In this document: positions 28,427 through 37,034 of the stretch, piece by piece
Numbering within the stretch: the first letter of the stretch is position 1
Layout of the letters: each line of letters opens with the position of its first letter
DNA from: Nocardia sp. CY41
GTDB lineage: Bacteria > Actinomycetota > Actinomycetes > Mycobacteriales > Mycobacteriaceae
Assembly (NCBI RefSeq): GCF_009829325.1
Contig: NZ_VUOS01000005.1
Location: 186,001 to 250,000, forward strand
Direction: 5' to 3'
DNA: 64,000 bases
Notes under the pieces: model-generated
Told to the model about the DNA's origin: nothing
The model's input: the letters and a program-made list of their open reading frames with translations, nothing else
Database searches by the model: none
Translations under genes and position numbers: made by a program

Positions 28427-28673
28427 TTACTTTTCCGCCTGCTTGATCTTCTGCATAGCGCGGTTGTACGCCGCCTGGTCGTAGGGACGACCCGCGTTCT
28501 TATTATCGACGGCCTCCTTCTCTTCAGGAGACAGCTGAGCCGGATACGGCGCTTCCTTGACGACGCCAGAAACCGGGGACGCTGCCGCTATCGGCGCGGT
28601 ACCGACCGCACCGGCGCGCCAAAGGCGGCAAGCAAATTGCGGCTGCAGCGATTGTGTGGCGAGTGCACGACAC
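28427..28673 (-). pseudogene. small exported protein with toxin-tail-like end, apparently frameshifted
   Basis: A GTG at 28673 with an AGGAGGGG site 7 nt upstream opens a signal-peptide-like frame (CTRHTIAAAAICLPPLA). That frame stops at 28524 after low-complexity sequence. The frame one base over encodes a sensible mature protein (APIAAASPVSGVVKEAPYP, then SPEEKEAVDNKNAGRPYDQ, AYNRAMQKIKQAEK) but has no good start of its own. The simplest reading is one gene with a +1 shift near 28600-28625. The NAGRPYDQAAYNRAMQKIK tail resembles the C-terminal end seen in several bacterial polymorphic toxins, from memory. Confidence 0.4.
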
Positions 28674-28981
28674 GTGACTTCCCCTCCTGGTTGTATCCAA
28701 CAATGACATCGCGCTCGATGCACGATGCAAATCCGCATGTCATGCGGCGTCCGAGGTTGGGGAAGACGACCCTCAACCTCCGATACCTTTGATGCAGACT
28801 TTGCCTGTCACTGTCTATAGACGCGCCCCATCGAAGATCGGTTCCCTCGATCTTCGAAATAGTTTGGGTTACCGCCTTCGCAGGTGAGCGCCGCCACGCG
28901 GCGACACATGATGGACGGCACGTGGCAGCACTGTTCGCGACGACAGGCGTCCAGGCGCCATGGAACTCAGCTGCACTCCGG
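28674..28981. other. 308-nt stretch without a recognisable gene
   Basis: Lower-GC sequence between the small exported-type gene and the eccB stop. I see no frame with both a good start site and recognisable content, and no strong hairpin. It probably holds the upstream region of the small gene. Confidence 0.3.
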
Positions 28982-30472
28982 TTATTTGGCCGAGGCGACC
29001 GGTTGCTTCGCGGGGGCCGGGTCCGGGGCGACACCGTCGTGGGCGACCATGGCGGCCTCGCGGCTCAGGGTGGGGCCGCTCGCGAGCAGTCCGACGATCG
29101 GCCAGGGCGCGGGTTCCGGGGTGACGCCCGATTCCTTGTCCATGCCGAGCGCCTTCGCGGCGTCGTTGTCCCTGATACCGAAGCGGACACCGGTGTCGGC
29201 GATGTAGAACATGCTGTCCTTGCGGCGGCTGTCCGGTTCGATGCCGGTGGTCTGGACGAAGGCGCCCGATCCCGGCTTGAAGTACACGGAATCCACGTTG
29301 TCGCCCCTGCCGTCCGCCTGGGCGAGCGGAACCAGCCTGGCGCTGCTGGACATCGGCAGGTCGCTGCCGTCGATGAGGGTGAGCTCCGCACGCACAGCGA
29401 CCTCGGTGTTACTCGCGACTCCTGGAATGGGTTTCCAGGAAAGGCAACTCACCGGTCTAGCGGTGGGCTGGATGATGGTCGGCGCCACCTCCGGATAGGT
29501 GTCGACCTTCAACGCCCTGGACTCCGGCGCGTACGTCTGCTCGAAGTCACCGATGGTGGCGCCGTGATCCGGGTTGCGCTGCGAGCTGCGGATGACTTCG
29601 GCTGTGAACGGGCTGATGCGCTGCAAGCCGTTGTGCAGGATGACGAAGTTCTGGTTCGACTTGCCTGCCACCTGGACGACGGTGCCGATTCGCAGGCCGT
29701 TGATCGAATAGCCGGGCTGTCCGCCCGGATCATCGATCTTCGGCGGGACGATCGCGTCCACCTCGGGAATCGCGTTCAACAGACCTTCACTGATCGGGCG
29801 CGGAGTCATCCCGCGGATTCCCAGGGCGCCTGTGACGGCCGGTTCGTTCATATCTACGCGAGCACGCGTCTTGTTCCAGATCAGATACGTCGCGTCCTTG
29901 CCCTTCACCAGCAGCGCCTTGTCCCGGCCTGTCTCCGAGGCCTTGTCACCGAGTTCCGGGTCGCCGATGAGAACGGAGGTGCTGCGGTCGTCGGTGCCGT
30001 CCGTCTTCAACGAATCGCACACCGTCCAACCCCGCCCCTTGCCCTCCTTGTCGAAGCTCAGCGAGCCGGGAGCACCTGGGATGCCGATCAATTGGCCGCG
30101 TGGCTTCTTCCCGAGCTCGGACTCCTTCACGGTCGCGGGCTTGGCCGCCTCGCCCGCGGCCAGGCGGGCGGAGGCGAGGTTGAGGGCCGGGTGCACCACG
30201 TCGTCGATCACCACGTAGACGGCGCCGGAGTCCTTGCCGATCAGGATCTTGCTGTCGTCGCCGATCTTGCCCTGCGGACGCAGCAACGCGAGCACGCCGC
30301 ATCCGGCCAGCACGACGCACGCCAGGATCAGGCCTGCCGCGTAGGCGCGGGACTGGGAACGCATGGGGTCGTGCAGCATTCGCACGTCCCGGCGCACCAA
30401 GGCGTGCTCCATCCGCCGGACCAGAAAGCGGTAGCCGCTCACCTGCCAGCGTGTGGTGGGTTTTGAAGGCAT
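28982..30472 (-). CDS. eccB: type VII secretion protein EccB (ESX-4)
   Basis: Single-pass core component of 496 residues. The N-terminus MPSKPTTRWQVSGYRFLVRR is the EccB hallmark, followed by a membrane segment at about 43-66 (AGLILACVVLAGCGVLALL) and a large extracytoplasmic domain of repeated R1-type units. Its 5' end overlaps no coding sequence: eccE starts divergently about 110 nt away. In M. tuberculosis eccB4 follows mycP4 directly; here about 1.5 kb of small genes separates them. Confidence 0.96.
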   Translation of the reverse strand: MPSKPTTRWQVSGYRFLVRRMEHALVRRDVRMLHDPMRSQSRAYAAGLILACVVLAGCGVLALLRPQGKIGDDSKILIGKDSGAVYVVIDDVVHPALNLASARLAAGEAAKPATVKESELGKKPRGQLIGIPGAPGSLSFDKEGKGRGWTVCDSLKTDGTDDRSTSVLIGDPELGDKASETGRDKALLVKGKDATYLIWNKTRARVDMNEPAVTGALGIRGMTPRPISEGLLNAIPEVDAIVPPKIDDPGGQPGYSINGLRIGTVVQVAGKSNQNFVILHNGLQRISPFTAEVIRSSQRNPDHGATIGDFEQTYAPESRALKVDTYPEVAPTIIQPTARPVSCLSWKPIPGVASNTEVAVRAELTLIDGSDLPMSSSARLVPLAQADGRGDNVDSVYFKPGSGAFVQTTGIEPDSRRKDSMFYIADTGVRFGIRDNDAAKALGMDKESGVTPEPAPWPIVGLLASGPTLSREAAMVAHDGVAPDPAPAKQPVASAK

Positions 30473-30584
30473 TATTCCTCCCCCGAACAGTGCTCACGTT
30501 CGCCGAACACAGTACAGTTCCCGGGGACGTTTGTTCAGCTCGGCCACAGCGCACCGGCCGACATTGGGTACTTGGGGGACGACG

Positions 30585-32228
30585 ATGGCGGAACCGGCAG
30601 GCGCGGGACCACGACCGCTCTTCGGGCGCGTCTCGATGCAGAACCTGCTGATCGCGCAAGTCATCGGGCTGCTCGCCGCGGTTGTCGCGCTGTTTGCAGG
30701 CCTGCCGGGTCTCGCCGCGTTCGCCGTCGCGCTGGTCGTCGGGCTGATCCCCCTGATCCCCGTCGCCAAACGAACCCTGCTGGACTGGGTCGCCACGTGG
30801 TGGCGTTACCTGACCCACCGTGACTACGAGATCGGCGACACCGTCGACTTCCGCGGCGCGGACGGACGTTCGCTCGGCCTGTTCTGGGACGGCAGCCGCG
30901 TGGTGACGGTGGTCGAGGTGCTTCCCCCGCCCGGCGGACTGACCAGGATCGCCCGCACCACGGTGCACGCCTCGCACCTGCTTCCGCTCGCCGAGCTGGC
31001 GAAATGCCTGAATCAGCACGACATCCTGCTCAGCGGCATCGACATCATCAGCCACGGCCACCGCAGCCGCTCCGGCACACCCGCGGGCAAGATCTACGAA
31101 TCGCTGCTCGGCCCGCTGCCCGCCACCGCCCATCGCACGGTGTGGCTGGCGATCAGCTTCGACGCGGTGGCCTGCCCGGAGGCCGCGGACCGGCGCGGCG
31201 GCGGAGCCGAAGGCGCCTCGCGCGCGGTCACCATCGCCACCCAGCGCATCATGCGCACGCTGGAGGACGCCGACTGCAACGCCCGCATTCTGACCGCACC
31301 CGAGATCCGCCAGGCGGTCCTGCAGATCACCAGCGGCTACGACCCGCGCACGCTCGAACATCGCTGGCGCTACGCCGAAATCGGCAACAGCGTGAACGTC
31401 GGCAGCGCACTGGACCCCAAACGACTGGAATCCGACTTGCTCGCCCAGCTGTGGGTGGCGCCTTCGCGCGGCACGACGGTGGCGGTGCGGCTGCGCCCCG
31501 GCAGTTCGGCCGCCTCGGTCAGCATCGGCGCCGCCTGGCGCCTGACCGCGCGGGAGCTGCCGGAACGCTCCGAACTGCCGGGCATGATCTCGATGAACGG
31601 ACGCCACCGCGACAGCCTGCTGGCCCACCTGCCCATCGGGGTTCCGGGTGTGGACGACACCGTCCCGATGATCGAGCACCTCATCGACATCGTCGACGAT
31701 CTGCATCTGCCCTCCTCCGGCTGCGGACAGTTGATCGGATCGGACGACGAAGGCAACGGCGTCGCGGTCCGTATCGTGGGCGCGGGCATCTCGACGGTGT
31801 ATGTCGCGGGCGAGCTGTATCTGGCGCAGCAGTTGGTCTTCCGCGCGCTGGCGGTCGGTGAGCGGATCCTCATTCGTACCGACCGGGCGCGGGCATGGGA
31901 GAACCTGGTCACCACGATCGGCAATCCGGAGCGGCTGACCATCGCGGTCGAAACCCACCAGTCCGACGCGGGTTTCACCGCCACGGTGGTGGACGGCGTG
32001 CTCGCACCCGCTCCGCACGCGGGTGTCACCACCATCTATGTGACGGGCGATCCGATGGGCTGGCCCGCCAGCCGTCCCGACCTGGCCATCCACCAGCCGG
32101 GCGCGATCGGCAACCACGTGGTGCTGCGCACGGGGACGGCACAGGTCGACCTCACGCTGGTGTCGATCCCCGCCGAGGCCACCTACATCGGCCAGCCGCG
32201 TGGACGTCGGGCCATGCAGCCGCAATAG
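30585..32228 (+). CDS. eccE: type VII secretion protein EccE (ESX-4)
   Basis: Core ESX membrane protein of 547 residues. Two adjacent membrane segments (about 20-57) precede a long soluble domain that begins YEIGDTVDFRGADGRSLGLF and contains the EccE-like segment HASHLLPLAELAKCLNQHD. The ATG at 30585 has GGGGGA 5 nt upstream; the frame is open further upstream but without family features. EccE is absent from the ESX-4 locus of M. tuberculosis but present in M. abscessus and other ancestral-type ESX-4 loci, so this system looks complete. Confidence 0.92.
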   Translation: MAEPAGAGPRPLFGRVSMQNLLIAQVIGLLAAVVALFAGLPGLAAFAVALVVGLIPLIPVAKRTLLDWVATWWRYLTHRDYEIGDTVDFRGADGRSLGLFWDGSRVVTVVEVLPPPGGLTRIARTTVHASHLLPLAELAKCLNQHDILLSGIDIISHGHRSRSGTPAGKIYESLLGPLPATAHRTVWLAISFDAVACPEAADRRGGGAEGASRAVTIATQRIMRTLEDADCNARILTAPEIRQAVLQITSGYDPRTLEHRWRYAEIGNSVNVGSALDPKRLESDLLAQLWVAPSRGTTVAVRLRPGSSAASVSIGAAWRLTARELPERSELPGMISMNGRHRDSLLAHLPIGVPGVDDTVPMIEHLIDIVDDLHLPSSGCGQLIGSDDEGNGVAVRIVGAGISTVYVAGELYLAQQLVFRALAVGERILIRTDRARAWENLVTTIGNPERLTIAVETHQSDAGFTATVVDGVLAPAPHAGVTTIYVTGDPMGWPASRPDLAIHQPGAIGNHVVLRTGTAQVDLTLVSIPAEATYIGQPRGRRAMQPQ

Positions 32229-32301
32229 AACTCAGCCGAAGGTCCGGTGCGGCGATCCTTTTCGACGAGGGCGCCTCGATCCGCCGTTCGTGGCGCTGGG
32301 T

Positions 32302-32862
32302 TCAGCCCGGGTACGGGTCTTCGGTCCGCGCGGCTCGTAATGTGCGTCCCCACCAGGCCAATTGACGGAGCATTCGTTCCGCCGCATCGATCGCGGCACT
32401 GTCGCGGGTCTCTCCCGTCTCGTCGAACCGCTTCTTGGCCTGATGGAAGCTGACCGTCTCGCGGACGGAAACCATATGGATCTCCGCGACGACCTGACGC
32501 AGCTGTTCCACCGCACGCAGGCCGCCGGAAAGACCCCCGTAGGAGACGAAGCCGATAGGTTTCGCGCGCCACTCGTGTTTCGCGGTGTCGAACGCCGTTT
32601 TCAGCGACGCCGGATAGCCGTGGTTGTACTCCGAGGTGACGACGGCGAACGCGTCGGCATCCCGCAGACGCGCACGATAAGCCGCGGTTTCCTCATTCTC
32701 GGTGAGTTCCATCGGCAACGGTGTGTGCGCGAGATCGATGACGCCCGTATCGAATTCCGTATGCTCGCGCACGGTGCGCAGGAACCAGTCCGCGACCACC
32801 GGCGCGAACCGCTCCGGACGCACACTGGCCACGATGACCTCGAGCCGCAACGGGGTATCCAC
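32302..32862 (-). CDS. NADPH-dependent FMN reductase family protein
   Basis: Flavodoxin-like oxidoreductase of 186 residues that should use FMN and NAD(P)H. The phosphate/FMN loop is SVRPERFAP, and the family segment SEYNHGYPASLKTAFD and the GGLSGGLRA loop are present. Length is normal. It is convergent with eccE, and the 70-nt gap shows no obvious terminator. The physiological substrate (quinone, azo dye or other) cannot be told from the sequence. Confidence 0.88.
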   Translation of the reverse strand: MDTPLRLEVIVASVRPERFAPVVADWFLRTVREHTEFDTGVIDLAHTPLPMELTENEETAAYRARLRDADAFAVVTSEYNHGYPASLKTAFDTAKHEWRAKPIGFVSYGGLSGGLRAVEQLRQVVAEIHMVSVRETVSFHQAKKRFDETGETRDSAAIDAAERMLRQLAWWGRTLRAARTEDPYPG

Positions 32863-32879
32863 CGCGCGAGCCTAACGCG

Positions 32880-33259
32880 GTACCGGTCCGTCCTCACGCA
32901 CCGGCGAGCTCGACACATTACTTCGAACCGGCTGCGCAGCATCGGCGAACTCACCGCCCCGAGCGCGCCGGATACTTCTGCCCGAGCGGACCACAGGCTC
33001 GACATAGCCGCACCACCCGCACACGCACAGCTCACCGCCCCCGGCGGCCGCGCAGATCGCGGCTGCCGGATCGGCTGCGGGCAGCGGGCCCACCCTGTCC
33101 AGCAGCGGAGCGATCGCTCCGGCGTCGCACACGACCCCTTTCGGTGCCCGCGAGTCCGGCCCGTGCACTCGCTCGACGATCCGCCCCGGTCACTCCGCGG
33201 CGAGCAGCGCCCGGTGCCCGCCGAGGAACCCCGCCGCCCCCGGTGACCAGCCTCCGCAT
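32880..33259 (-). pseudogene. decayed NAD-dependent epimerase/dehydratase remnant
   Basis: An ATG 5 nt after the mtnP stop begins MRRLVTGGGG, and after a one-base shift in a G-run continues FLGGHRALLAAE before a TGA. Together these match the NAD-binding Rossmann start of a sugar epimerase (TGGxGFLG). Further on, CDAGAIAPLLDRV fits the expected next segment, then similarity fades in mixed frames. In M. tuberculosis an epimerase (galE3) follows the mtnP homologue, which supports a gene lost by decay. No intact frame remains. Confidence 0.5.
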
Positions 33260-33264
33260 CCGAC

Positions 33265-34074
33265 TCAGGGCAGTTCGAACGGCAGCGACACTCCCGCGTG
33301 GACGCGGCACCGGTCGCACGTGTCGGCGTCGTCCACCGCGGCCACCGCGCGACGGATGAGCTCCTTGAACGGCGTGAGGTTGCGCTTGAACTCGGCGAAC
33401 ACGTCGACGGCGTGCACTCCCTCGCCCTCTTCCAGACCGGCATCCAGATCGGTAACGAGAGCGACGGCGGCATAGCACATCTCGAGTTCGCGAGCGAGTA
33501 CCGCTTCCGGGTGGCCGGTCATGTTCACCAGTTCCCAGCCCTGCGCGGCGAACCACCGGCTCTCGGCGCGGGTGGAGAAGCGCGGGCCCTCGACCACCAC
33601 CATCGTGGCCGCGTGCATCATGTGCAGCTCGTCGGACTGGGCCTTGATGGCGGCGGCGCGCAACTCCTCGCAGTACGGGTCGGCGAAGGACACGTGGATG
33701 CCGCCACCGTCGAAGTAGGTCTGCGGGCGACCGGAAGTCCGGTCGACCAGCTGATCCGGCACCGCAACCGTGCCCGGTCCCCAGTCCGCCCGCAGGCTGC
33801 CGACGGCGCAGGGCGCGAAGATGCGACGCACGCCCAGCGAGCGCAGGGCCCACAAATTGGCTCGGTAGGGCAAGGTGTGCGGCGCGAACTCGTGATTCTT
33901 GCCGTGGCGCGGCAAGAACGCCACCGGCCTGCCCTCGACCTCTCCGACGGCGATACCGGCGCTCGGGGCGCCATAGGGTGTCTCGACCTCGACGGTGGTC
34001 GCCTCGTTGTCGAAGAAATCGTAGAAGCCGCTGCCGCCGATGACGGCGAGCGCGGGCCGAGGGTGCGAACTCAT
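33265..34074 (-). CDS. mtnP: S-methyl-5'-thioadenosine phosphorylase
   Basis: Cleaves methylthioadenosine with phosphate in methionine/polyamine salvage; 269 residues. Recognised from AVIGGSGFYDF, the phosphate/base-site segments LPRHGKNHEFAPH and YRANLWALRSLGV, and NMTGHPEAVLARE near the substrate pocket (the Met and the following acid are typical of purine phosphorylases). Length is as for Rv0535. The ATG is followed directly by the strand AVIGGSG. It is divergent from csoR and was probably once followed by an epimerase. Confidence 0.92.
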   Translation of the reverse strand: MSSHPRPALAVIGGSGFYDFFDNEATTVEVETPYGAPSAGIAVGEVEGRPVAFLPRHGKNHEFAPHTLPYRANLWALRSLGVRRIFAPCAVGSLRADWGPGTVAVPDQLVDRTSGRPQTYFDGGGIHVSFADPYCEELRAAAIKAQSDELHMMHAATMVVVEGPRFSTRAESRWFAAQGWELVNMTGHPEAVLARELEMCYAAVALVTDLDAGLEEGEGVHAVDVFAEFKRNLTPFKELIRRAVAAVDDADTCDRCRVHAGVSLPFELP

Positions 34075-34215
34075 AGGTCCAATTGTCTCGTCCCGCGACG
34101 GCGGTCGTGCGCCGGGATCCGGGTTACCCTGCTTCCGTGGCGGCCCCGAGGCTGCTCACGGACCGGTCGACGCCGTCGTCAGGCCGCCGGACCTGACAAG
34201 ACGACCCGACAGCTG

Positions 34216-34230
34216 TACCCTAGGGGGGTA
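34216..34230 (+). promoter_or_regulatory. CsoR-type copper operator
   Basis: Inverted repeat TACCC-TAGGG-GGGTA followed by TT, 43 nt upstream of the csoR start. It closely resembles the known CsoR operator type (TACCC, short spacer, GGGGTA). It is expected to mediate copper-relieved autorepression of csoR. Confidence 0.75.
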
Positions 34231-34272
34231 TTGATCCGGTTCCGGCGACCGGCAGGCAGCGAGGAGACATCG

Positions 34273-34596
34273 GTGACAGATTCCCCCCACGACCACACGG
34301 CGGGCGACCACGCCGCGCACGGCTACATCACCGCCAAGGACGACTACCTGAAGCGGCTGCGGCGCATCGAGGGCCAGGCCCGCGGTCTGCAGCGGATGGT
34401 CGAGGAGGAGAAGTACTGCATCGACATCCTCACCCAGGTCTCCGCCATGACCAAAGCCCTGCAAGCGGTGGCGATGGGCCTGCTCGAGGACCACATCAGC
34501 CACTGCGTGGTGGACGCCGCCGTCGCGGGCGGCCCGGAAGCGGAAGCCAAGATCAAGGAAGCCACGGACGCCATCGCCCGCTTGGTCCGGTCCTGA
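34273..34596 (+). CDS. csoR: CsoR family copper-sensing transcriptional repressor
   Basis: All-helical DNA-binding repressor of 107 residues that releases DNA on binding Cu(I). The body begins YLKRLRRIEGQARGLQRMV. The metal ligands are Cys49 (EEKYC), His74 and Cys78 (HISHC), the complete Cys-His-Cys set of copper-type CsoR. A His-rich N-terminal tail (HDHTAGDHAAH) may also bind metal. GTG start with GAGGAGA upstream. No copper ATPase or chaperone gene is adjacent, so apart from itself its targets must lie elsewhere. Confidence 0.93.
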   Translation: MTDSPHDHTAGDHAAHGYITAKDDYLKRLRRIEGQARGLQRMVEEEKYCIDILTQVSAMTKALQAVAMGLLEDHISHCVVDAAVAGGPEAEAKIKEATDAIARLVRS

Positions 34597-34601
34597 CGCG
34601 G

Positions 34602-35537
34602 CTACCCGTGCCAGCGGCGATAGACCGCCGCTGCGCCCGGGTGCAGCGGGATCGGACCGGTGCTGATCAGGGAACGGCCGTCGAGGAATTGGGTGCCCGC
34701 CGCTTCGGTGGGCACGAGTGCGTCGGCGTGCCAGACCAGCAGTTCGACGATCGAAGCGGCCACCTCGTCGGGCATGCCGACCGCGGCGAGCAGCAGATTC
34801 GCGACCCCGATGGTGTGCACCGCGGCACCGCCCGGATAGGCGTCCGCGGGGATCGCGACCCGGTCGTACACCGGCCCGAACAGCTCTCGCATCGGCGTGG
34901 CCAGTTCGCCCATGTCCACCAGCCGCATCCGGCTCGGCACCGCGAGCAGGGCGGTCGGCACGCCGCCCGCCCACAAGAGCGCATCGGCTTCGCCCGCGTC
35001 GAGGGCAGCTACCGCTGCTGACAAGGGCCGATGGGCGATCGCCACGTCGGCGCCCGGGTCGAGCCCGGCGACGCGCAGGATCCGTTCGCCGGTCAGGGCG
35101 GCCCCCGATCCCTCCGCCCCCAGGCTCACTCGCGTCCCGCGCAGATCCGCCACCGAACCGATCGCGCTGTCCGAGCGCACGACCAACTGCAAGTAGTTCT
35201 CGTAGACCCGCCCCAGCGCGAACACCTGACCGGCACTGTCGCGGACCGAATCCGCGAGCGTGAGCGCGGCATCGACCTCACCGCGCGCGAGCAACGCCAG
35301 ATTGGCTTGCGAGCCCGAGGTGGTGACCCGCTCGATCCGCACGTCTCCGAGGTCAGCGGCGGCCAGACCCAGCAACCCCGCGAAGGCGTGATAGAAACCG
35401 CCTACTTCACCGGAAGCCAATCGCACGGTGGCGCCCCGATCGCTCGGCGCGCACCCCGCGACACCCGCCGCGATGGCCAGCGCGAGAAAGCCGCGCCGGC
35501 CGATGCCGCGCCGGACGATCGGTTCCCGGCCGGTCAT
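34602..35537 (-). CDS. TAXI family TRAP-type solute-binding lipoprotein
   Basis: Extracytoplasmic binding protein of 311 residues for a small acid such as a dicarboxylate. The N-terminus has a twin-Arg stretch (RRGFLALAIAAG) ending in lipobox VAGC, so it is probably lipidated. The TAXI fold is seen in GGFYHAFAGLLG, TTSGSQANLALL and VSLGAEGSGAALTGERIL. It overlaps the upstream histidine kinase by 4 nt (35534-35537). No TRAP permease (DctQ/DctM) gene is nearby, which suggests it may feed the sensor or the upstream MHS permease. Confidence 0.88.
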   Translation of the reverse strand: MTGREPIVRRGIGRRGFLALAIAAGVAGCAPSDRGATVRLASGEVGGFYHAFAGLLGLAAADLGDVRIERVTTSGSQANLALLARGEVDAALTLADSVRDSAGQVFALGRVYENYLQLVVRSDSAIGSVADLRGTRVSLGAEGSGAALTGERILRVAGLDPGADVAIAHRPLSAAVAALDAGEADALLWAGGVPTALLAVPSRMRLVDMGELATPMRELFGPVYDRVAIPADAYPGGAAVHTIGVANLLLAAVGMPDEVAASIVELLVWHADALVPTEAAGTQFLDGRSLISTGPIPLHPGAAAVYRRWHG

Positions 35538-37006
35538 CGGGCCGCCGCCGCCGGCAATCGCACGGTCACCGCGAGGCCGTGCGGACGTACCGCCGCCACG
35601 GTGAGCACGCCGCCGCGGGCCTGCGCCAACGCCGCGGCGATCGGCAGGCCCAGCCCGGAACCACCGGCCCCAGCGGACGATCCGCGGAAAAAACGCGTGG
35701 TCAGCTTGTCTATTTCGGTGGGGGGAACACCGATGCCGTCGTCGCGGACGGTCACCGTGACCCAGCCCGGCTCGGTCGCGACGATCAGCTCGACACGCGC
35801 ACCCACGCCCGCATAGCGCGTCGCGTTGCTCAGCGGTACGTCGAGCATCTGCGCGAGCACGTCGGCTGGGACCGCGACTTCGGCGTGCTCGCCCGCGGCA
35901 CTACCGGTGTCGACCGCATCGCCCAGCGTCGCCGCGCGAACCGGCGCGGGCGCCACCCGCAGCTCCTGTCCGGCCGCCTCGAACGCCGAGCACCAGGCGT
36001 CGAAGCGGTCGGCCACCACCTGCACGGCGTCGCACTGGTCGTCGCCCTCGCTGGTGCGCGCGACGTCGAATGCCGCGGGCGTCTCCGCGACGGCCAGCGT
36101 GAGCAGGCCGTCGAGCAGTGCGGTGAGCCGGTCGACCTCGGCGCCCGCGCCGCGGAAGGTGCCCGCCGCGCTCGCCGGGATCGCGGGTTCCAGGGAATCG
36201 AGGCGGATGGTCAACGCCGCCAGCGGGTTGCGCATCGCGTGCGCGGTGTCGGCGACCAGCTGGCGTTGCGCGTCCGCCGAATCGGCCACGGCCAAAGCCA
36301 TGGCGTCGAAGGATTCCGCCAACGCGCGCATCTCCGGTGGTCCTCCGTAGCGTCCCGCTATCGATACGGGAGCGACAGTGTCGGCGCGCGGTTTGGGCAG
36401 TGTCGCGGTCAACTCCGCCACACCGTGCGACAGCGCCGCCAACGGTCGCAGCACCCAGCGGCCGATCGTCACCGCCAGCAGCACGAACAGCCCCATCGCG
36501 ACGACGCCGCCGAGCACGATCGTCGCCCAGGTCCGCGCGATGTCGCCGCGGGCGCGGGCGGTGGACGCCTCGATCACCACGGCTCCGTTCACCTGCACGC
36601 CGGTTCCGACCGGCCGCGCCACCAGCATGGTCCGCGCGCCCCACGGCGTCAGTTTGTCCGCCGCGTGCGGGCGCTGGTTGCGGCGCGCGGCCGCCACCGC
36701 CGCGACGATGCCGGCATCGTCCACGTCCGCCCCCGCGTTCACGGTCGTCGCGCCCGTGGCGTCGACCACGAGCACGTTGTCGCCGTACAACTCGTGATAG
36801 CGGAGCACCTCGTCGGCCAGCGCTCGGCTGTCCCCGGCGGTGACGGCGTTGTCCGCCAGGGTGGCGAAGCGATCGGCGTCTCCGGAGCGCGCCAGCACCA
36901 GCTGCTGGGTGCGGCTGGTGGCGACGGTCAGCGACAGCGGGACCGCGAAGCCGAGCACCGCGATGGCCGCGAAGAGCGTCAGCGCGACGAGCAGGCGACG
37001 CCGCAT
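35534..37006 (-). CDS. two-component sensor histidine kinase
   Basis: Membrane sensor of 490 residues. A membrane segment at about 5-28, an extracytoplasmic sensor region (about 30-165), a second segment (about 166-190) and a HAMP-like linker lead to the dimerisation helix with phospho-His in DTAHAMRNPLAAL. The ATPase domain has N-box NATRYAG, DDGIGVPP, and GLGLPIAAALAQARGG. All catalytic boxes are present. It starts 28 nt after the response regulator stop and is coupled to the TAXI binding protein. Confidence 0.92.
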   Translation of the reverse strand: MRRRLLVALTLFAAIAVLGFAVPLSLTVATSRTQQLVLARSGDADRFATLADNAVTAGDSRALADEVLRYHELYGDNVLVVDATGATTVNAGADVDDAGIVAAVAAARRNQRPHAADKLTPWGARTMLVARPVGTGVQVNGAVVIEASTARARGDIARTWATIVLGGVVAMGLFVLLAVTIGRWVLRPLAALSHGVAELTATLPKPRADTVAPVSIAGRYGGPPEMRALAESFDAMALAVADSADAQRQLVADTAHAMRNPLAALTIRLDSLEPAIPASAAGTFRGAGAEVDRLTALLDGLLTLAVAETPAAFDVARTSEGDDQCDAVQVVADRFDAWCSAFEAAGQELRVAPAPVRAATLGDAVDTGSAAGEHAEVAVPADVLAQMLDVPLSNATRYAGVGARVELIVATEPGWVTVTVRDDGIGVPPTEIDKLTTRFFRGSSAGAGGSGLGLPIAAALAQARGGVLTVAAVRPHGLAVTVRLPAAAAR

Positions 37007-37034
37007 GGCCTACCTCCGGCCCACCGGACCGTGC

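Noticed and set aside
29946..32225. Long minus-strand frame opposite eccE
   Set aside because: Crosses from eccB into the antisense of eccE with no recognisable domain; eccE is clearly encoded on the plus strand.
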